A stretch of DNA of 64,000 nucleotides from Hippopus hippopus (lineage: Eukaryota > Mollusca > Bivalvia > Cardiida > Cardiidae): positions 34,766,129 through 34,830,128 of the forward strand of contig OX328109.1 of NCBI GenBank assembly GCA_946811185.2, read 5' to 3'. A program made the translations under genes and the position numbers. The notes below the pieces were generated by a model. That model was not told where the DNA came from. It saw only the letters and a program-made list of their open reading frames with translations, and made no database searches. Shown here one piece after another: positions 1 through 13,029 of this stretch. Each line of letters opens with the position of its first letter. Within the stretch, counting starts at the first letter, position 1.

Positions 1-230
1 CTTACTATACCCCCACCTTCGAAGTAGAAGGGTCTATACTGGTTTCAACCTGTCTGTCTGTCTGTTAATCCGTCCGTCTTTCCGTCAATCCGTCTATGTT
101 TTCAATTCCGTGCTCTAACTCAAAAGCACTTTGACCTAGGACCCTGGGAGGTACCCTATTGTTTTGGGGTCAAGGTAACAGATGAACTTCGATTGAACGT
201 CGTAAGTTATTGATTAAATGTTTAAAATCT
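1..230. repeat. dispersed repeat fragment with CTGT/CCGT microsatellite
   Basis: Begins with a CCACCTTCGAAGTAGAAGGG dyad, followed by CTGTCTGTCTG and several CCGTC runs. Looks like one end of a dispersed non-coding mollusc repeat cut by the window edge. No coding signal. Confidence 0.35.
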
Positions 231-366
231 TGGTAGGCTCCTTTTAATTGCCTAAACCATTCTTGAATTTATAAGCTAAGAAAACTCTGTCCGATACATT
301 CACACGAAACTTGACTGTCGTCCATCTTACAGGACTGACATGTTTTTTTTTTTTCAACTTTTTTTT

Positions 367-372
<6 letters not shown>

Positions 373-409
<37 letters not shown>
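373..409. repeat. (CT)n microsatellite
   Basis: Uninterrupted CT dinucleotides for about 37 bases; produces a spurious Glu-Arg open frame on the minus strand. Confidence 0.97.
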
Positions 410-412
<3 letters not shown>

Positions 413-3056
413 TGCTGCATATAGCATAATTTCACGCGATACGACTACGGTCAACCTAAATTTCTTATTACCCTGTTCAACCCGGTAGTGCACAATTGAA
501 ACTCTCCATCCAATATTCGTTTTAAATCTTTACCCCTGAAAAGTTCCCTGCATGTAACATGGTCATTATTGATGGACAAATATTATGTGACCACACTGGA
601 ATAATGTGACAAGATTCCAATCTATAAATAGATCGGAGAATTTTATAACCTATTTATTTTTTTGGTCATTTATCAGATGACTGAACAGTTTTCCTAAACA
701 TTCGAAGCTACTGAGAGTAAACGTTGCCAACACTTTTATAACACACTCAATATTTTCAGATGTTTTATGATAAAATGGGGTTTAAAACAATTCCTAATCT
801 GTTTTCATAGGTGCATATAAATTGATAGAATTGATAGATACTGCCTTAATTTTTGATGTTCTGGTATTCTGGTGCTGCTGTCACGAGAGGGCCGATGGCC
901 GTCATGACATTCATCCGTCCATGTCAGCCTTCTTCAAAAACTGAAAATAACTGCCTTTAAAAGCTATTATTTTGTGTTGTTTAAAACAATTCCATTTTAT
1001 GCAGGTAAACAATTTCGATGGGGTTATAGTACATGATGTTTTTCAGTTCTATATTTATGAACTGTTCTGTCGATATTGATAGCCACGAAATGAAGGGAGG
1101 TTTTTTTTTCCATGCGCCATTTCAGCTTCCGGCACAAGAATGAAGCGTCTTGTTATGGTTAAAAAATATGCATGATTCGAGCAGAACTTATGGTTATAGA
1201 GTCATTTAAAATTGGTGTTTTGGGTTGTAAAATCGTTTTGATAATCAGTACTCCATTTAGATATACGTAAACTAAAATAGTCAATTAGATCTAAGTTCTT
1301 TGAAAACTGGACAGTCCACCATACAAGTGTGTAAGGAAAAAGATCTAGAAAAAAAATATATTAGTCACATTTTGATTTAATACAACTTTTACATTTTTTT
1401 TTTTTTTTTTGGGGGGGGGGAGGGGTGTAAGCGAGTGAGATATATCACACAGTCAGGGACACATAAATGTGTAAGGAAAAAGTTTGTAAACTGAAACAAA
1501 AGTCACCTATCGACTGAAATACAGCTTTCACAGATATTCCCGGGTTGTATATTGTTTTATTTTTTGTGGCATTTGTCGAAGACAATGCCACTATGAGTTC
1601 AATATTGAATTTTGAAGACCATGTATCGTATTTTGTGCAAAGCCGAAGGAAATAAACCCGAATTAAACTCAAATTTTCTCTCTCTACCCAACATGCATCC
1701 TACTGTCAAGGGACGTTACTCCCGACTCCTCCTGAATTATCAAAGGGAGACCACTAATACACAAATAATCCTAACTTTGTCATAAGTACTTTCCCTTCAA
1801 CCAAGTAGGTTGACTTTCAAGCAATATTTGAATAGTATTTTTCTTTTTCTGTCAAATTATTAATTCCAAACAATGGCTTCCTTGGCAAATGCCACTCCAG
1901 TGTTTTCAACGCTTTGATTATTTTTTGGCGAGGTGTGTGTTGAGGGAGTGAGACAAATAACCGGGAGTTGGACGAATCCTTTACCTGTGCCCTAACCGTG
2001 TTGTTTGGGGCAGTGTTCCAATGCCTTTTTCAGCAAGGTTTTTTTTTTTACCCCGTGGGAGTGGCAAAATCTTTAAACTAGGAGTGCACATTAAAAACTG
2101 TGAGGTAAGTGTTATGTAATTCATTGGAAAAAGAAATGATTTTTTTTCCCTGGGCCGTTGTGCGTTTTCACATGCATGTAAGACAGTTAATTGTTTTACT
2201 TTCGTCATCAAACGGTAGCCAAGAAAAGATATTAAGCTAGCTTATTTGAAACCCTTTTCCCCGCCCTCTTTGCGGAGACTTTGCCGTACTTGTAGATCTT
2301 TCTTCATTGTCATATGCAGCATTCGACGTAGACGGCTTTGCTAAAGCCGGTGTCTTCCTCATTCCTATAGTTTCGACTCGTATGGCATTGTTTTACAATT
2401 ATCGACAGACAACACTAAATGACGCCATTAAAAGCCAGCTGCAAAGATTCGTATCTGTGCGCACTCGTCACAACTCGGCCGATCCCATACCTACATGTAA
2501 CCTCGTCCGTATTTAAAGGAGGTTTCCATCTTGAACTGCCAATCATATGACCTTAAACATGACGGCGTCTGTTCGTCAATGGAAATATTCTTACAAAGTT
2601 AACGATAAAAAATTGTAAATTATGTACTCTTTTTAAGAGAAGCCTTAAAAATTCAAAAACAGTAAAACGGTGTACTTCCGGCGAATAAATTGACCATGTA
2701 AATGCATATCGAGCTACGTGATACAACCGTGCGACTTGACCACTAGATCACCCGAGTTTGCCGAATTATATGTGCGTCCATAGATAATCCAGCGTGACAG
2801 CCGGTCTTCTATTCTCTAACTCAATAGTATTGACACAATTTAAAGCAGGGTCCCAGTTCAAGAAAAAACGATTTCCTGTATGTGCACTGCACGTACAGAA
2901 TTTGGACATCAGATTTCCACTCCCCTGTAAATTGGAAGAAAAGAAAGAGTAAACTTACTTGAAGCAGGTGATTGGTGAGGCGTTACGAAGTAAGAGTTGT
3001 GTTTAAATTCAATATGACCTTGTGTTTTGTCCAAATTAGTATCCACTAGGCTAGGT
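410..3056. other. gene-free stretch
   Basis: No open frame with protein-like composition, no recognised repeat family and no RNA gene seen. Contains T-rich and short G-rich runs only (for example 1394-1422). Confidence 0.5.
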
Positions 3057-3111
3057 GTGTGTGTGTGGGGGGGGGGGTGTGGGGGGGGGGGTGTGCGGAG
3101 AGAGAGAGAGA
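3057..3111. repeat. compound GT/G/AG microsatellite
   Basis: GT dinucleotides passing into G runs and then an AG run. Confidence 0.9.
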
Positions 3112-3751
3112 GCGTACAACTATCATACTTATTTCATCTAACTAAATATTTTCAAAGGTCTTAAATAAAAGGGAAGAAAAAAGTGGCGACAGAACCTGGA
3201 AAATTATGTTAATTGATAATGTTCATCTGCTCTATTTAACAAAATACATGTCGATAAACGTCTGACTTTAGATGAACTTTATTATGATGAGCTGGTGATG
3301 CATAGCAGGTGATGCATAGCAATACGCGAATCGCATTTGTTCAAAATAATCCATTTTATAAAAGCTTTTTTTTTGCGTGTATGCGCTGTATGAGATATTC
3401 GATATATTATCTAATACCTTTTACACAGACGACAAAATTTTAGGCTTGTTTAAATAGAAAGCATTTTCGGACGAAAAAAATAAGAGCCTCAAAGGTTAAG
3501 CTTTGTCGTGCAAAGGGTTACCAGCATTTTCTCCTTTTGTTATGATGTTTTTAAAAGGCTTCTCCCTGAAGGTCGTTGAAACACAGATTTAAGTAGTGAA
3601 GGGTAAAGTCAAGGTTAGAAAGTTGTTACCTTTATAATCCACAAAAAGCTGGAATAAATGTTTCCATTTATTCGATTGCATAATCATTGCTTTCATAGCA
3701 TGGGGCCGATTGGGCGAATTGAACAATTAAGAAATTGTCTGTAAACCACAT

Positions 3752-3963
3752 TTAACCCTTATGCTGCTAAGCGGGACTCACCGACCTATTGCGGACAGTG
3801 TAGATCAAGATCAGACTGCACAGAACGTGCAGTCTGATCTTTGATCTAAACTGTCCGATAGAGACATATTATCTGATCAAAAATACCTTTGAAATAGCCA
3901 AAATTGGATTTTTACTATCGACTCAAAAATTTCATTTCAGTTACTTAGCAGGATAAGGGTTAA
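3752..3963 (+). mobile_element. H2 hairpin MITE
   Basis: Flanked by TTAA; left end CCCTTATGCTGCTAAGC, right end AGCAGGATAAGGG. Central dyad around AGATCAGACTGCACAGAACG (about 25-bp arms). TTAA flanks and CCCTT ends resemble piggyBac-type elements. Confidence 0.8.
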
Positions 3964-4572
3964 AAGGTTACGCATTGCTTTAAATGTATGAGGTCTGTTC
4001 TTCACTAAGCAGAAAGATATCGCAATTCAAGTGTTGTTCTGCTAGATGTCAGCATTTCTATGTGTCTTTCACCTGAAAATTTATGCGAGTCGGTATCTCC
4101 ATGACGGCAAATGAGACGATATGTGAGCAAATTTATTAATTTTTTTTTATTTATTGTTGCCACCGGTTGCAAATCTAGGCGACCCCCCCCCCCCCCGAGG
4201 GCTGTTAATTCTGCTACAGGGAATGGTGCAGGATACAGGACGAGATCTATCCAGGTCACGACTGATTTTCTAACGTGCTTGACCCAGGTTTAACGTTTCA
4301 ACTGAAAAACTCTTAACTTTAGAGGGCCAGCCGTGGGACTCGACCCCACACTCTCAAGTGGCCGGAGATTTGTCGTTAACAAGTCTCTTGATCCACTACT
4401 TGACCTATTCGGGGTGGTCAAGTGAGCCAATCCTTAATTCGCATTGGTTATACATGCTTTACAAAGCATGAATGAGTTTTTTCAGTAGAGCTGACATAGA
4501 GGACGAATGTCATTTCTTTCTGATATGTCAACTCTATCTGCATCTAAGAATGAAACACATTAAGAAATATTT

Positions 4573-4834
4573 GAATCATGGTCTGCGAAACGGGGGCTTA
4601 ATGCATCTGCGAAAAGATTCGACCAGGTCAGCCTGCGCAATCCGCGCAGGCTGACCTGGGCCGACACTTTTCACTGCTGGTCATTTTTCTGTATGCTCAT
4701 GGACCAGTCTACCTTATAATTAAGTCAGTTGCTAAAAAAAGTGGCTGTTATGGATCCATTACTATGTGATGGCTTGCTTGTAACTATGGATCACAGAGGG
4801 ATGCATTAAGCCCCTTTTTGCTTGAGCATGTCTC
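4573..4834 (+). mobile_element. H1 hairpin MITE
   Basis: About 262 bp between GAATCATGGTCTG and GAGCATGTCTC. The inner palindrome CAGCCTGCGCAATCCGCGCA precedes CTGACCTGGGCCGACAC. Confidence 0.8.
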
Positions 4835-5122
4835 ATTTATATTTTAAACCTTGCATGTACAAATTCGTCGAACTTTAACATTGAAAAAAAAATAACAAGA
4901 ATTACAATAAAGTAGCTAGGATTTTGTGTTTATGGAGCCTTTTCCTTATGTAACGATTTTACTGGTGCCCAAAAGGCCCTCAAGCTCAATATTTTACTAC
5001 ATATTACCTGTTCTAATATGACATTTTCAAAAGTTTATATTTAAAACATTATTCTGTTTCCTTGTGTACTAATACGTATATTTATCACACTGCAATTTTT
5101 GCTTCTAGTATAATTTACATTG

Positions 5123-5353
5123 TTAACTCTTTACGACACAATCCCGACTTTTAACAACCCAGAAAAGAAGGGCTTTTGAAAACATTGTAAGAAAAGGAGA
5201 AAATGCTTGTAAGTAGCATTTTCTCCTTTTCCCACAATGTTTTCTACCCTATCAAAGACAAATTTCGTCATTTGAGCTACCTTTAATTTGTTGTCTGCAA
5301 ATCAGCTTTCAATTTGGTTCAGTCTAAAATATTGTCGTTTGGTAAAGAGTTAA
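5123..5353 (-). mobile_element. H3 hairpin MITE
   Basis: TTAACTCTTTACGACACAAT to GGTAAAGAGTTAA, with the central palindrome around AACATTGTAAGAAAAGGAGA and its complement. Confidence 0.8.
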
Positions 5354-6162
5354 TGTCAAACGATTTATTGTGTGATTATTACCTGTGCACGTTAAATCAA
5401 TAGATTGTTCTGTTTTGCTCTGTTCGTATATTTATAAAGTCAAAAAAAAAGCTGCAAATACTTGTCAGATAGCAATGGGTAAAACCGTGTGGAAACAATG
5501 TTCAGCTGTAAAGGTGGAATTGCAACTCAGTCTGTCTGCAACAAGTATCATCAAACCTCTCAGGAAAGAATCTTGGAAAGATTCGAACTCTCAACCACAG
5601 GATTACATTAATCATGAGAGAGTTCAAGAGATCCAGGGTTCGTATCCACAAACACTCGAGCCATGCAATTTTTATTGGCTACTCAAAATGTTTAGACGAA
5701 GAATGTTATTGAGAATGATAGGTGAATTCATAGGGATCTAGAATTTACGTAAAAGGGTGCTAACTACCTTCTTTATTTTTAAGCAGATATCACCTTTTCG
5801 CTCTAATCCCCTGACCTTGGAGCATGATAGATGATAATAGTACGAAAGACACTATTTGCACTTCATCAATATTTTTTTCAAGATATACGACAATGAAAAC
5901 AGCTCGATAAATTGATGTTCGTTTTATAAATATAACCATATACAAACAATGCATTTATCAAACATGCTTTAACCTTTTAATTTTACCTTTTAGTTTTATA
6001 GGTAAACCACACGCAGTCCTCTTCTTAAATATTAACCCGAACATAATCATTAGTTTCGGGTAATTTTTTAAAAAATAGTCTTATTTAAAGTGATAATCTT
6101 TATCAGGCTGCCTACAAAGATTGTCTTCAAACTAAAATACTGAAAAAGATATAAAATAAACT

Positions 6163-6415
6163 GAGCCATGCTCTGTGAAAAGGGAGCTTAATGCATCCGC
6201 AAAAAAAAGTATCGACTCAGGTCAATCTGCGCAGTCTGCGCAGGCTGACGTGAGTCGAAACTTTTTTGCTTGTCGAAGGACTAGTGTACCTCGTAATTTA
6301 GTAGGTTGTTGTACAAAAAAGATTTTATAGATCCATAATGATATTATGACTTGCTTGGTATCATGCATCACAGGGATACATTGAAACCCCCCCCCCTTTT
6401 GCTAGAGCATGGCTC
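6163..6415 (+). mobile_element. H1 hairpin MITE
   Basis: Perfect GAGCCATGCTC / GAGCATGGCTC ends, core GCGCAGTCTGCGCAGGCTGA, about 253 bp. Confidence 0.85.
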
Positions 6416-6864
6416 AAATATGCTACAGTAACTGTCCTTGTGCCTGTATTAACTCCGAGCTGTGTGGGAAAATCGATTTCTCGGGGCCAGACCAAAGGTC
6501 TAGCGAAATGTCAAAATTTTCCCTCGCGGCAAGAAGCAAATGCCAGCAGGATGAAAGTGCCTACAAAATAACAGTCCTGTTACCATGTCTATAGTTTCTT
6601 AACAGCAAAACAGTACATTTTGGTAACATTTTCGAATACGGAAACGGTAAGAAATGAAATTAAATACTCGTTTAGTGGGTAACAATTTACTTTTATGAAT
6701 GGCAGATGAATATTATGACGACGCATTTTGACCAATCAAATCAATAAATCAACTACAACTTGTTTTTCTACAAAAAAACAGATGTCTCCCCCCTTTTTGG
6801 TGTTAGAAGGATTGATATGTCACTAAGGCAATTTATTACTGAAATAATGGTCATTTTTCTCTAA

Positions 6865-7856
6865 CGGTTTTCGAGTTATAGAGCAGACACGAAATTGTAC
6901 GTAAAATGAGTAAGGAAAATAATGAAAGGGAAATAACTCGAAAAATATACAAGCCAGAGTTATGGTTCTTGTGCATGACACTTAGTCTCATGGTGCTTTA
7001 GAAATGTGTGAAATTTTATCAAAATATCTTATAAGGTTTTCGAGTAATAGGGCGGAAACGATTTGTGAAGGAAAATAATGAAATGGAAATAACTCGAAAA
7101 ATATACAAGCCAGAGTTATGGTTCTTGTGCATGGCACTTCGTCTCATGGTGCTTTACAAATGTGTGAAGTTTTATCAAAATATCTTAAAAGGTTTTCAAG
7201 TTATAGAGCGGACACGATTTGTGAAGGAAAATAATGAAAGGGAAATAACTCGAAAAATATATAAGCCAGAGTTATGGTTCTTGTGCATGACACTTCGTCT
7301 CATGGTGCTTTACAAATGTGTGAAGTTTTATCAAAATATCTTTAAAGGTTTTCGAGTTATAGAGCGGACACGATTTGTGAAGGAAAATAATGAAAGGGAA
7401 ATAACTCGAAAAATATACAAGCCAGAGTTATGGTTCTTGTGCATGACACTTTGTCTCATGGTGCTTTACAAATGTGTGAAGTTTTATCAAAATATCTTAA
7501 AAGGTTTTTCTAGTTATAGAACGGACACGATTTGTGAAGGAAAATAATGAAAGGGAAATAACTCGAAAAATATACAAGCAAGAGTTATGGTTCTTGTGCA
7601 TGACACTTTGTCTCATGGTGCTTTACAAATGTTTGAAGTTTTATCAAAATATCTTTAAAGATTTTCGAGTTATAGAGCGGACACGATTTGTGACGGAAAA
7701 TAATGAAAGGGAAATAACTCGAAAAATATATAAGCCAGAATTATGGTTCTTGTGCATGACACTTCGTCTCATGGTGCTTTACAAATGTGTGAAGTTTTAT
7801 CAAAATATCTTAAAAGGTTTTTCTAGTTATAGAGCGGACACGATTTGTGACGGACA
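6865..7856 (+). repeat. 156-bp tandem repeat, about six copies (pearl/Helitron-like core)
   Basis: AATGAAAGGGAAATAACTCG starts at 6921, 7077 (one change), 7233, 7389, 7546 and 7702, spacing 156 or 157. Because 156 is divisible by three, one frame stays open over several copies, but the peptide only mirrors the repeat. The layout resembles the tandem cores of bivalve 'pearl' elements. Confidence 0.9.
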
Positions 7857-7858
7857 TC

Positions 7859-8585
7859 CACTATATAACAGTGGGTGAAATGCACCTACACGGTACATTT
7901 CTTCGCGAGAGATACCACAGTGCAGGACCGGATGTGTACAGTGTTTGAGATTGTATAGAACCTCGGATTCTGTACAGTGACAGCTTGTCACTTGGGTGTT
8001 CACACGATAAGTCAAATTGGTGCTTTTTCATTTATTTTTTTATAGTTGTTATAAAATATTCGTATCCAGTTATTTGTTTGTGATGTATAGACCATATAAG
8101 GCACATGTATATACGCTTCGAACCTTCCTTAGAGCAACTGAGATGCCTTGATCAGTTGACCGTGCTAAAAATACAGATGATTTTGTCCTAAAAAACAATG
8201 CCGTTTTTATTCGATTGAAAAACCTGTTCTTCCAAAGAAACATGTATAAACAGTTTCTTTATTCATATTTTTGTGAAAACATGTCAAAATTTGGTAACAA
8301 AGTCGACTACAATTGTCCATATCCATTTTGTCCTTATCCATTGTTTTAAATAGCACGTTGAGTAAACAAATTTGTACAGTCACTTGTAGGCGATTATATA
8401 GTTGCCTGAGATCTATTAACCGCTTACAAGTGACTGTGCACATTTCTTTTGTCAGCGTGCCGTTTTAAACGAACGATAAGGAAAATTGTAGTTAACAAAG
8501 CTTCTAAGTTGTTTTAAAACTGATTTCAGTAAGGCATTAGCAAGCAAACTGTCGAATAAGATACATTCAAAATAATAAATCTAAC
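7859..8585. other. gene-free stretch
   Basis: AT-rich, no convincing coding or structural signal. A short inverted pair (TACAGTCACTTGTAGGCG near 8378 and CGCTTACAAGTGACTGTGCA near 8421) is the only structure seen. Confidence 0.45.
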
Positions 8586-9189
8586 ACATTTAAACCACTG
8601 AGCAAATTCTATTGGAATGAAAATAAACGAGATAAACTCGTCTCGTTATTTAATTTGAAATTTAATCTTAGCTACGATGACATTGTATATTTGATTGATA
8701 CAAACATAAATAAAGTAATCTCCATGTTCAACGATATGTTCACACAGACCGCCACCGAATTAAATATGAAATGCAAAAGCAAGCCAATTAATTTAGAATA
8801 TTGTCAAACTAATAAACAACCACTATGGTGGGATGATGAGTTACAAGTTCTAAAAGACATAAAATATGCATCTTTGAAACTGTTTAGAAAAACCAATTAT
8901 ATAAATGATCTCAATGTGTACAATGAAATTAAAAAGAAATTTAAATTATCTTGTAGGAAGACAAAGAATATATTATGTGCAAAAAGCAGACAAGAGTTGA
9001 CAACTTGTAGAAATGACCCGAAAGCATTCTGGAATTTACTCAGAAAGAGGCTCAATCCAAAGGCAGTGCAGCCTAGAATCTCAGGTCAGGCTTGGTTTAT
9101 CCATTTTTCTAACCTTTTGATGGGCAATGAATAATTTGATTATAACGCTGAAGACCTGAACCAAATAATAATAATCATAACGATATTTT

Positions 9190-9965
9190 AAATACACAGA
9201 TTTTAGAAGATGAAACACGTGCAGCTGTTAAAAAGATAAATCCCAGTAAATCGCCTGAGCTAGATGGTATTCTTGGACACTTTATTACTTCAACACAACA
9301 TGTAACTATTCCAACCTTAACTAGACTCTTCAATGCTATTTTTTACAGGAGTGAACTCCCTAAATTGTGGTCAGAGAACATTATTTGTCCGATACATAAA
9401 TCTGGGTCGTTAGAAGATACAAATAATTATCGTGGAATCTCTCTCAGTAATATTCTTAAACACAAAGTTTTTGCCAATATTCTAAACACACGTCTATGTC
9501 TATGGTCCGATAACAAAACAATTTGTAGATGAAGCTCAGGCTGGTTTTAGAGCTAGTTATTTAGCAGTAGACAATATGTTTACCTTACATGCAATGATCC
9601 AAAAATATCTCTCTAAACGAAAAGGCAGATTTTACGTTGTTTTCATTGATTTTGAAAAGGCCTTTGATAATATATCACATAAAAAGCTTTTTAAAAATTT
9701 ATCTCGCAAGGGCGTTAATGGAAAGTTTTTGAACATCCCCTTGGAGATTTATAAGAAAAACAACTCTTGCGTAAAAGTAGCAGATTCCTGTACTAGTTAC
9801 TTCCCCTTCTGGAAGGAAACCCGACAAGGGGATACCTGTAGTCCCCAAATTTTTAATCGCTTCATAAACGATCTCTGTAGAAAAGTGGGTGTTAATTCGG
9901 ACACTGGTATATTTATTTACTCAAACATCCCTAAAATAACATCTTTTATTTGCCGACGACGTTGA
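9190..9965 (+). pseudogene. LINE reverse transcriptase core, broken by frameshifts
   Basis: Contains RT motifs in order: SKSPELDG, NYRGISLS, AGFRAS, FIDFEKAFDN, TRQGDTCSP and FADD. A stop follows the NKTICR peptide near 9530, and FADD is out of frame with the FEKAFDN segment. Non-functional. Confidence 0.8.
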
Positions 9966-10180
9966 TAGTCAGGCTGATACAGTGGTACAGCTTCAGCGTC
10001 AGATAGACAAAGTTGAGAATTTCTGTAAGGACACCGGTATGCAAATTAATGTTAAAAAGACTCAAATTGTTGTATTTAGGAAAGGTGGGAGATTACGGAA
10101 AAGTGAAAACTGTAAATTTGGAAATAAATCTTTATCTGTAGTTAGTTTTTATAAATATATGGGAATACTTTTTACTCTTA

Positions 10181-10278
10181 AACTGAAATGGACAAAGGCT
10201 CTTCGAAATCTATCTGCGCAGGCAACTAAAACTGAAATGGACAAAGGCTCTTCGAAATCTATCTGCGCAGGCAACTAA
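10181..10278 (+). repeat. 49-bp perfect tandem duplication inside the LINE
   Basis: The unit starting AACTGAAATGGACAAAGGCT occurs at 10181-10229 and again at 10230-10278. Because 49 is not a multiple of three it shifts the reading frame. Confidence 0.95.
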
Positions 10279-11225
10279 AACGTTAAACTACCAATATGGA
10301 ACTCTCTATTACCAAGAACATTTTAAAGTATTCGACGCAATGGTTAAACCAATACTTTGCTTCGGGTCAGAATTTTGGGGCTATACATATAGAGAGACGT
10401 CATGGAAAGAGTACATATCCAGACCTGTAAACAGTTTTTAGGCGTCGGTAAAACAACTTGTAATGCTATGGTTTTCGGTGATTGTGGTAGATATCCTTTA
10501 TGTTTAGATTATTTTGTTCGATTCATTAAATACTGGTGTAAATTAGTGCAGATGCCAAGCAATAGGTACCCAAAACAATGTTATTTAATGCTGAAGGATT
10601 TGGATGAAAATAATAAGCATACATATGCTTCTGAAGTAAGAAATCTTTTGTTTAGCTATGGATACGGTTTTATTTGGCTTTCTCAAGATATAGACGATAT
10701 AAACAGTTTTATCAAAGAATTCAGAATAAGAGTTAAAGACATACTGCAACAAGATAGGCATAAAAGCTTAATTAGTTTTTCAAAAGCTAATTTATATAGT
10801 CAATACGAGTCATTATTGGATGTAGAAAATTATATTTCATTTAATTTTACATTTCATCTCAGACAAGCATTTGCAAAATTTAGATGTTCTGATCATAAAT
10901 TGAATATTGAAGCTGGTAGACATTATAATATACCAAGAGAAGAACGTATCTGTACTTTCTGTCTTGACAACTCTTCAATTTCAGTGATAGAGGACGAATT
11001 TCATGTCTTCTTCCAGTGCAAAAATATGACTATTGTAGGAAAATTTATCTCGGACATAATCTTATCTTTAATATTGAAATGTTTCTTACATTTATGGCCA
11101 GCAAACAAGAATTTTTTTTACTATTAAATATATGTAAGTTTGTCCACAAAATACTGGAAATAAACAAGAATAGTATATAATTTTGATAGTAGAAAAGCTG
11201 TCTGACACACAAACATTAAGTCTTG

Positions 11226-11433
11226 ACCAAACAATAGGATTTTAGACTAGGTAAAATCGAAAGCATTTGCAGAAGACAAAAAGTGTAACTCAAGAACTTG
11301 AGTGTTTCGGAAGGGATGGAGGGCTTTGTGGAGAAGGGGAAAATGATGGTATTCAGCAATTCCTCCTTCTCCCACAATGTTTTTCAAAGCCTTCTCTTTC
11401 AGCGTTGTTAAAAGTCAGGGTTCTGCGGTAAAG
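11226..11433 (+). mobile_element. H3 MITE, degraded
   Basis: Ends and core recognisable (CCAAACAATAGGATTTTAGA; GGAGAAGGGGAAAATG...CTCCTTCTCCCACAATG; GTTAAAAGTCAGGG). Confidence 0.65.
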
Positions 11434-11575
11434 TTTGAATACTCAAAAAGGGTGCCTTTTTATTTGATATTATTTGCTATTGAAATGTAACTACAAATGT
11501 TTTATTGTTGTCAATCCATTTACCGGACAACCCAATGTTATTGCAGCTTTGATTAGATCTACTAGTATTTGTCAG

Positions 11576-12104
11576 GATACATTGCAGGGAAGGGATAAAA
11601 TGCTTGTAGCGGGCGTTTTCTCCTTTCCTTACAATGCTATTTACTCTTTGTATGAGAGACTTTATTACTGGAGCTATAATTAACTATTAGGACGCCTTTC
11701 ACATTTGTAATTACTTTTGAGGCCGGAATAGATCAGGATCAGACTGCTAAAACTAGCTGTCTGATCTTTGATCTATACTGTTCATGCTCCTGTTATATTC
11801 TTAGCAAAGGTAACTCTATAATTGCAACTATTTTTGATTTTTGTTTTGTTGCCTGGAAATAACAGTCCCTGATTTGTTTGGCGCTCCATTGGTTAAGTCA
11901 ATGCTTGCAATTAAGCCCCTCCAAAAATGCTGTCTTGTAGAGATTTGAGAATGTAAACATACCTTTTTTATATGAAAGGTTCACCTTGTATATATATGTG
12001 TATCCGGATAGGATTGTTCCGCTACCATTTCATTATCACAAGAAGCAATGGGGGAAAGGAGAATATGCTGGTGCCTGGCATTTTTTCTCTTCCCACATTG
12101 TTCC
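11576..12104 (+). repeat. two fragments of H3-like cores
   Basis: Diverged hairpin cores at 11576-11643 and 12041-12104 (GGGAAAGGAGAATATGCTGG...CTCTTCCCACATTG), with an H2-like fragment at 11720-11775. Confidence 0.45.
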
Positions 12105-12199
12105 ATTATGCCATTAATGAGTTATATTCAATATTGAGGGTATATTTCAGGTACCTTCTTGATTATGTAGGAGATATTTTCTGAAACTTTATCTTTCTA

Positions 12200-12460
12200 A
12201 TAGTTCATGTGGCATTTCTCAATGGGTTTGATTTAATCATTCAAGGAACTGTGTTGGAGGTAGAATCTAGCATATAATCTAGAATTTCTTCCCTGCACAC
12301 AGGTCTTTGACCTATATGTATTTTTTCTCTTTACTTTGTTTCAAAAGTTGTATGTTCATTAATTGCCTTTTGTATGTATTTTATTCAAGGGAATGGTATT
12401 ATATGGAATGTATAATTATACGCAGGGCCAGAGGCCTGAATACCAAATAAGCTAAATCTA
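12200..12460 (+). other. possible LINE 3' tail fragment
   Basis: T-rich stretch ending GCAGGGCCAGAGGCCTGAAT, reminiscent of LINE 3' ends ('GGCC..AGGCCT..AATA'). No ORF attached. Weak. Confidence 0.25.
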
Positions 12461-13029
12461 ATCTAGAAAAGTAAATAGAAAATATTCTAATGGAGTTTCC
12501 TTAACGAGTGAAGTAGCTACGTAGTCTCTAAAATATATTTATAGATTTTTGGCCAATGTTTTGCATATGTTTATAGAAATGTCAATAGCAGAAGTAGATT
12601 GTATGAAATGGTATTCAAACAATCGTGATGACGTCATATTTGATCTCATAAAGACAGAGTTATCGATTCCAACACAAGGTCCCAAAACGCCAAAATTACA
12701 CTTTTTGCCATATGTTACCATCTAGTTTTGTTTTGCTTGCAGAAAAATATATATAGTGTTTTTCGCGGTATTTATCAATGTTTTGCAGAAAATTTTGATC
12801 AAAGATATTTACCTGAATTTGTTCTTCAAAGACCTGATTTTTAATAATCGTCATCTTGATTAACTTGCTTATCTTGATTCGGATCTTAATGTGGTTAACT
12901 CTTTTTTTTTTATTTACCGTTGCACTGATTGTATTATTATAAAACAAAAATTATAAAACAAAAGGTTACAAAATTAAGCAGTATCTAAATATCTAAAAAA
13001 AGAGGCATTCTTCTGATTAGTATACATTT

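Larger units (their letters stand above)
8586..11130 (+). mobile_element. 5'-truncated, frameshifted non-LTR retrotransposon (LINE)
   Basis: A decayed LINE ORF2 read in at least four frame segments. The segment 8602-9134 is the linker before the reverse transcriptase (KPLSKFYWNENK; FWNLLRKRLNPK). The frame at about 9190-9535 has KINPSKSPELDG and NYRGISLSN. The next, about 9541-9965, has QAGFRASYLAVDN and FIDFEKAFDNISH. FADD, the catalytic motif, is at 9949-9960 in yet another frame. The segment 10402-11127 is the C-terminal region with a CTFC...HVFFQC zinc-like motif. The endonuclease domain is missing, so the copy is dead. It lies on the strand opposite the SLC6 gene, about 2.8 kb beyond that gene's stop. 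Confidence 0.85.

Noticed and set aside
5385..5741. 118-codon + strand frame
   Set aside because: Low-complexity, covers a repeat-like region with internal inverted motifs (AGATTCGAACTC); no family match recognised.
7065..7878. Open frames of 160 and 114 codons on the + strand that look like a repeat protein
   Set aside because: They are a by-product of a 156-bp DNA tandem repeat; no start context, domain or codon bias, and the two frames reflect a one-base length change between units.
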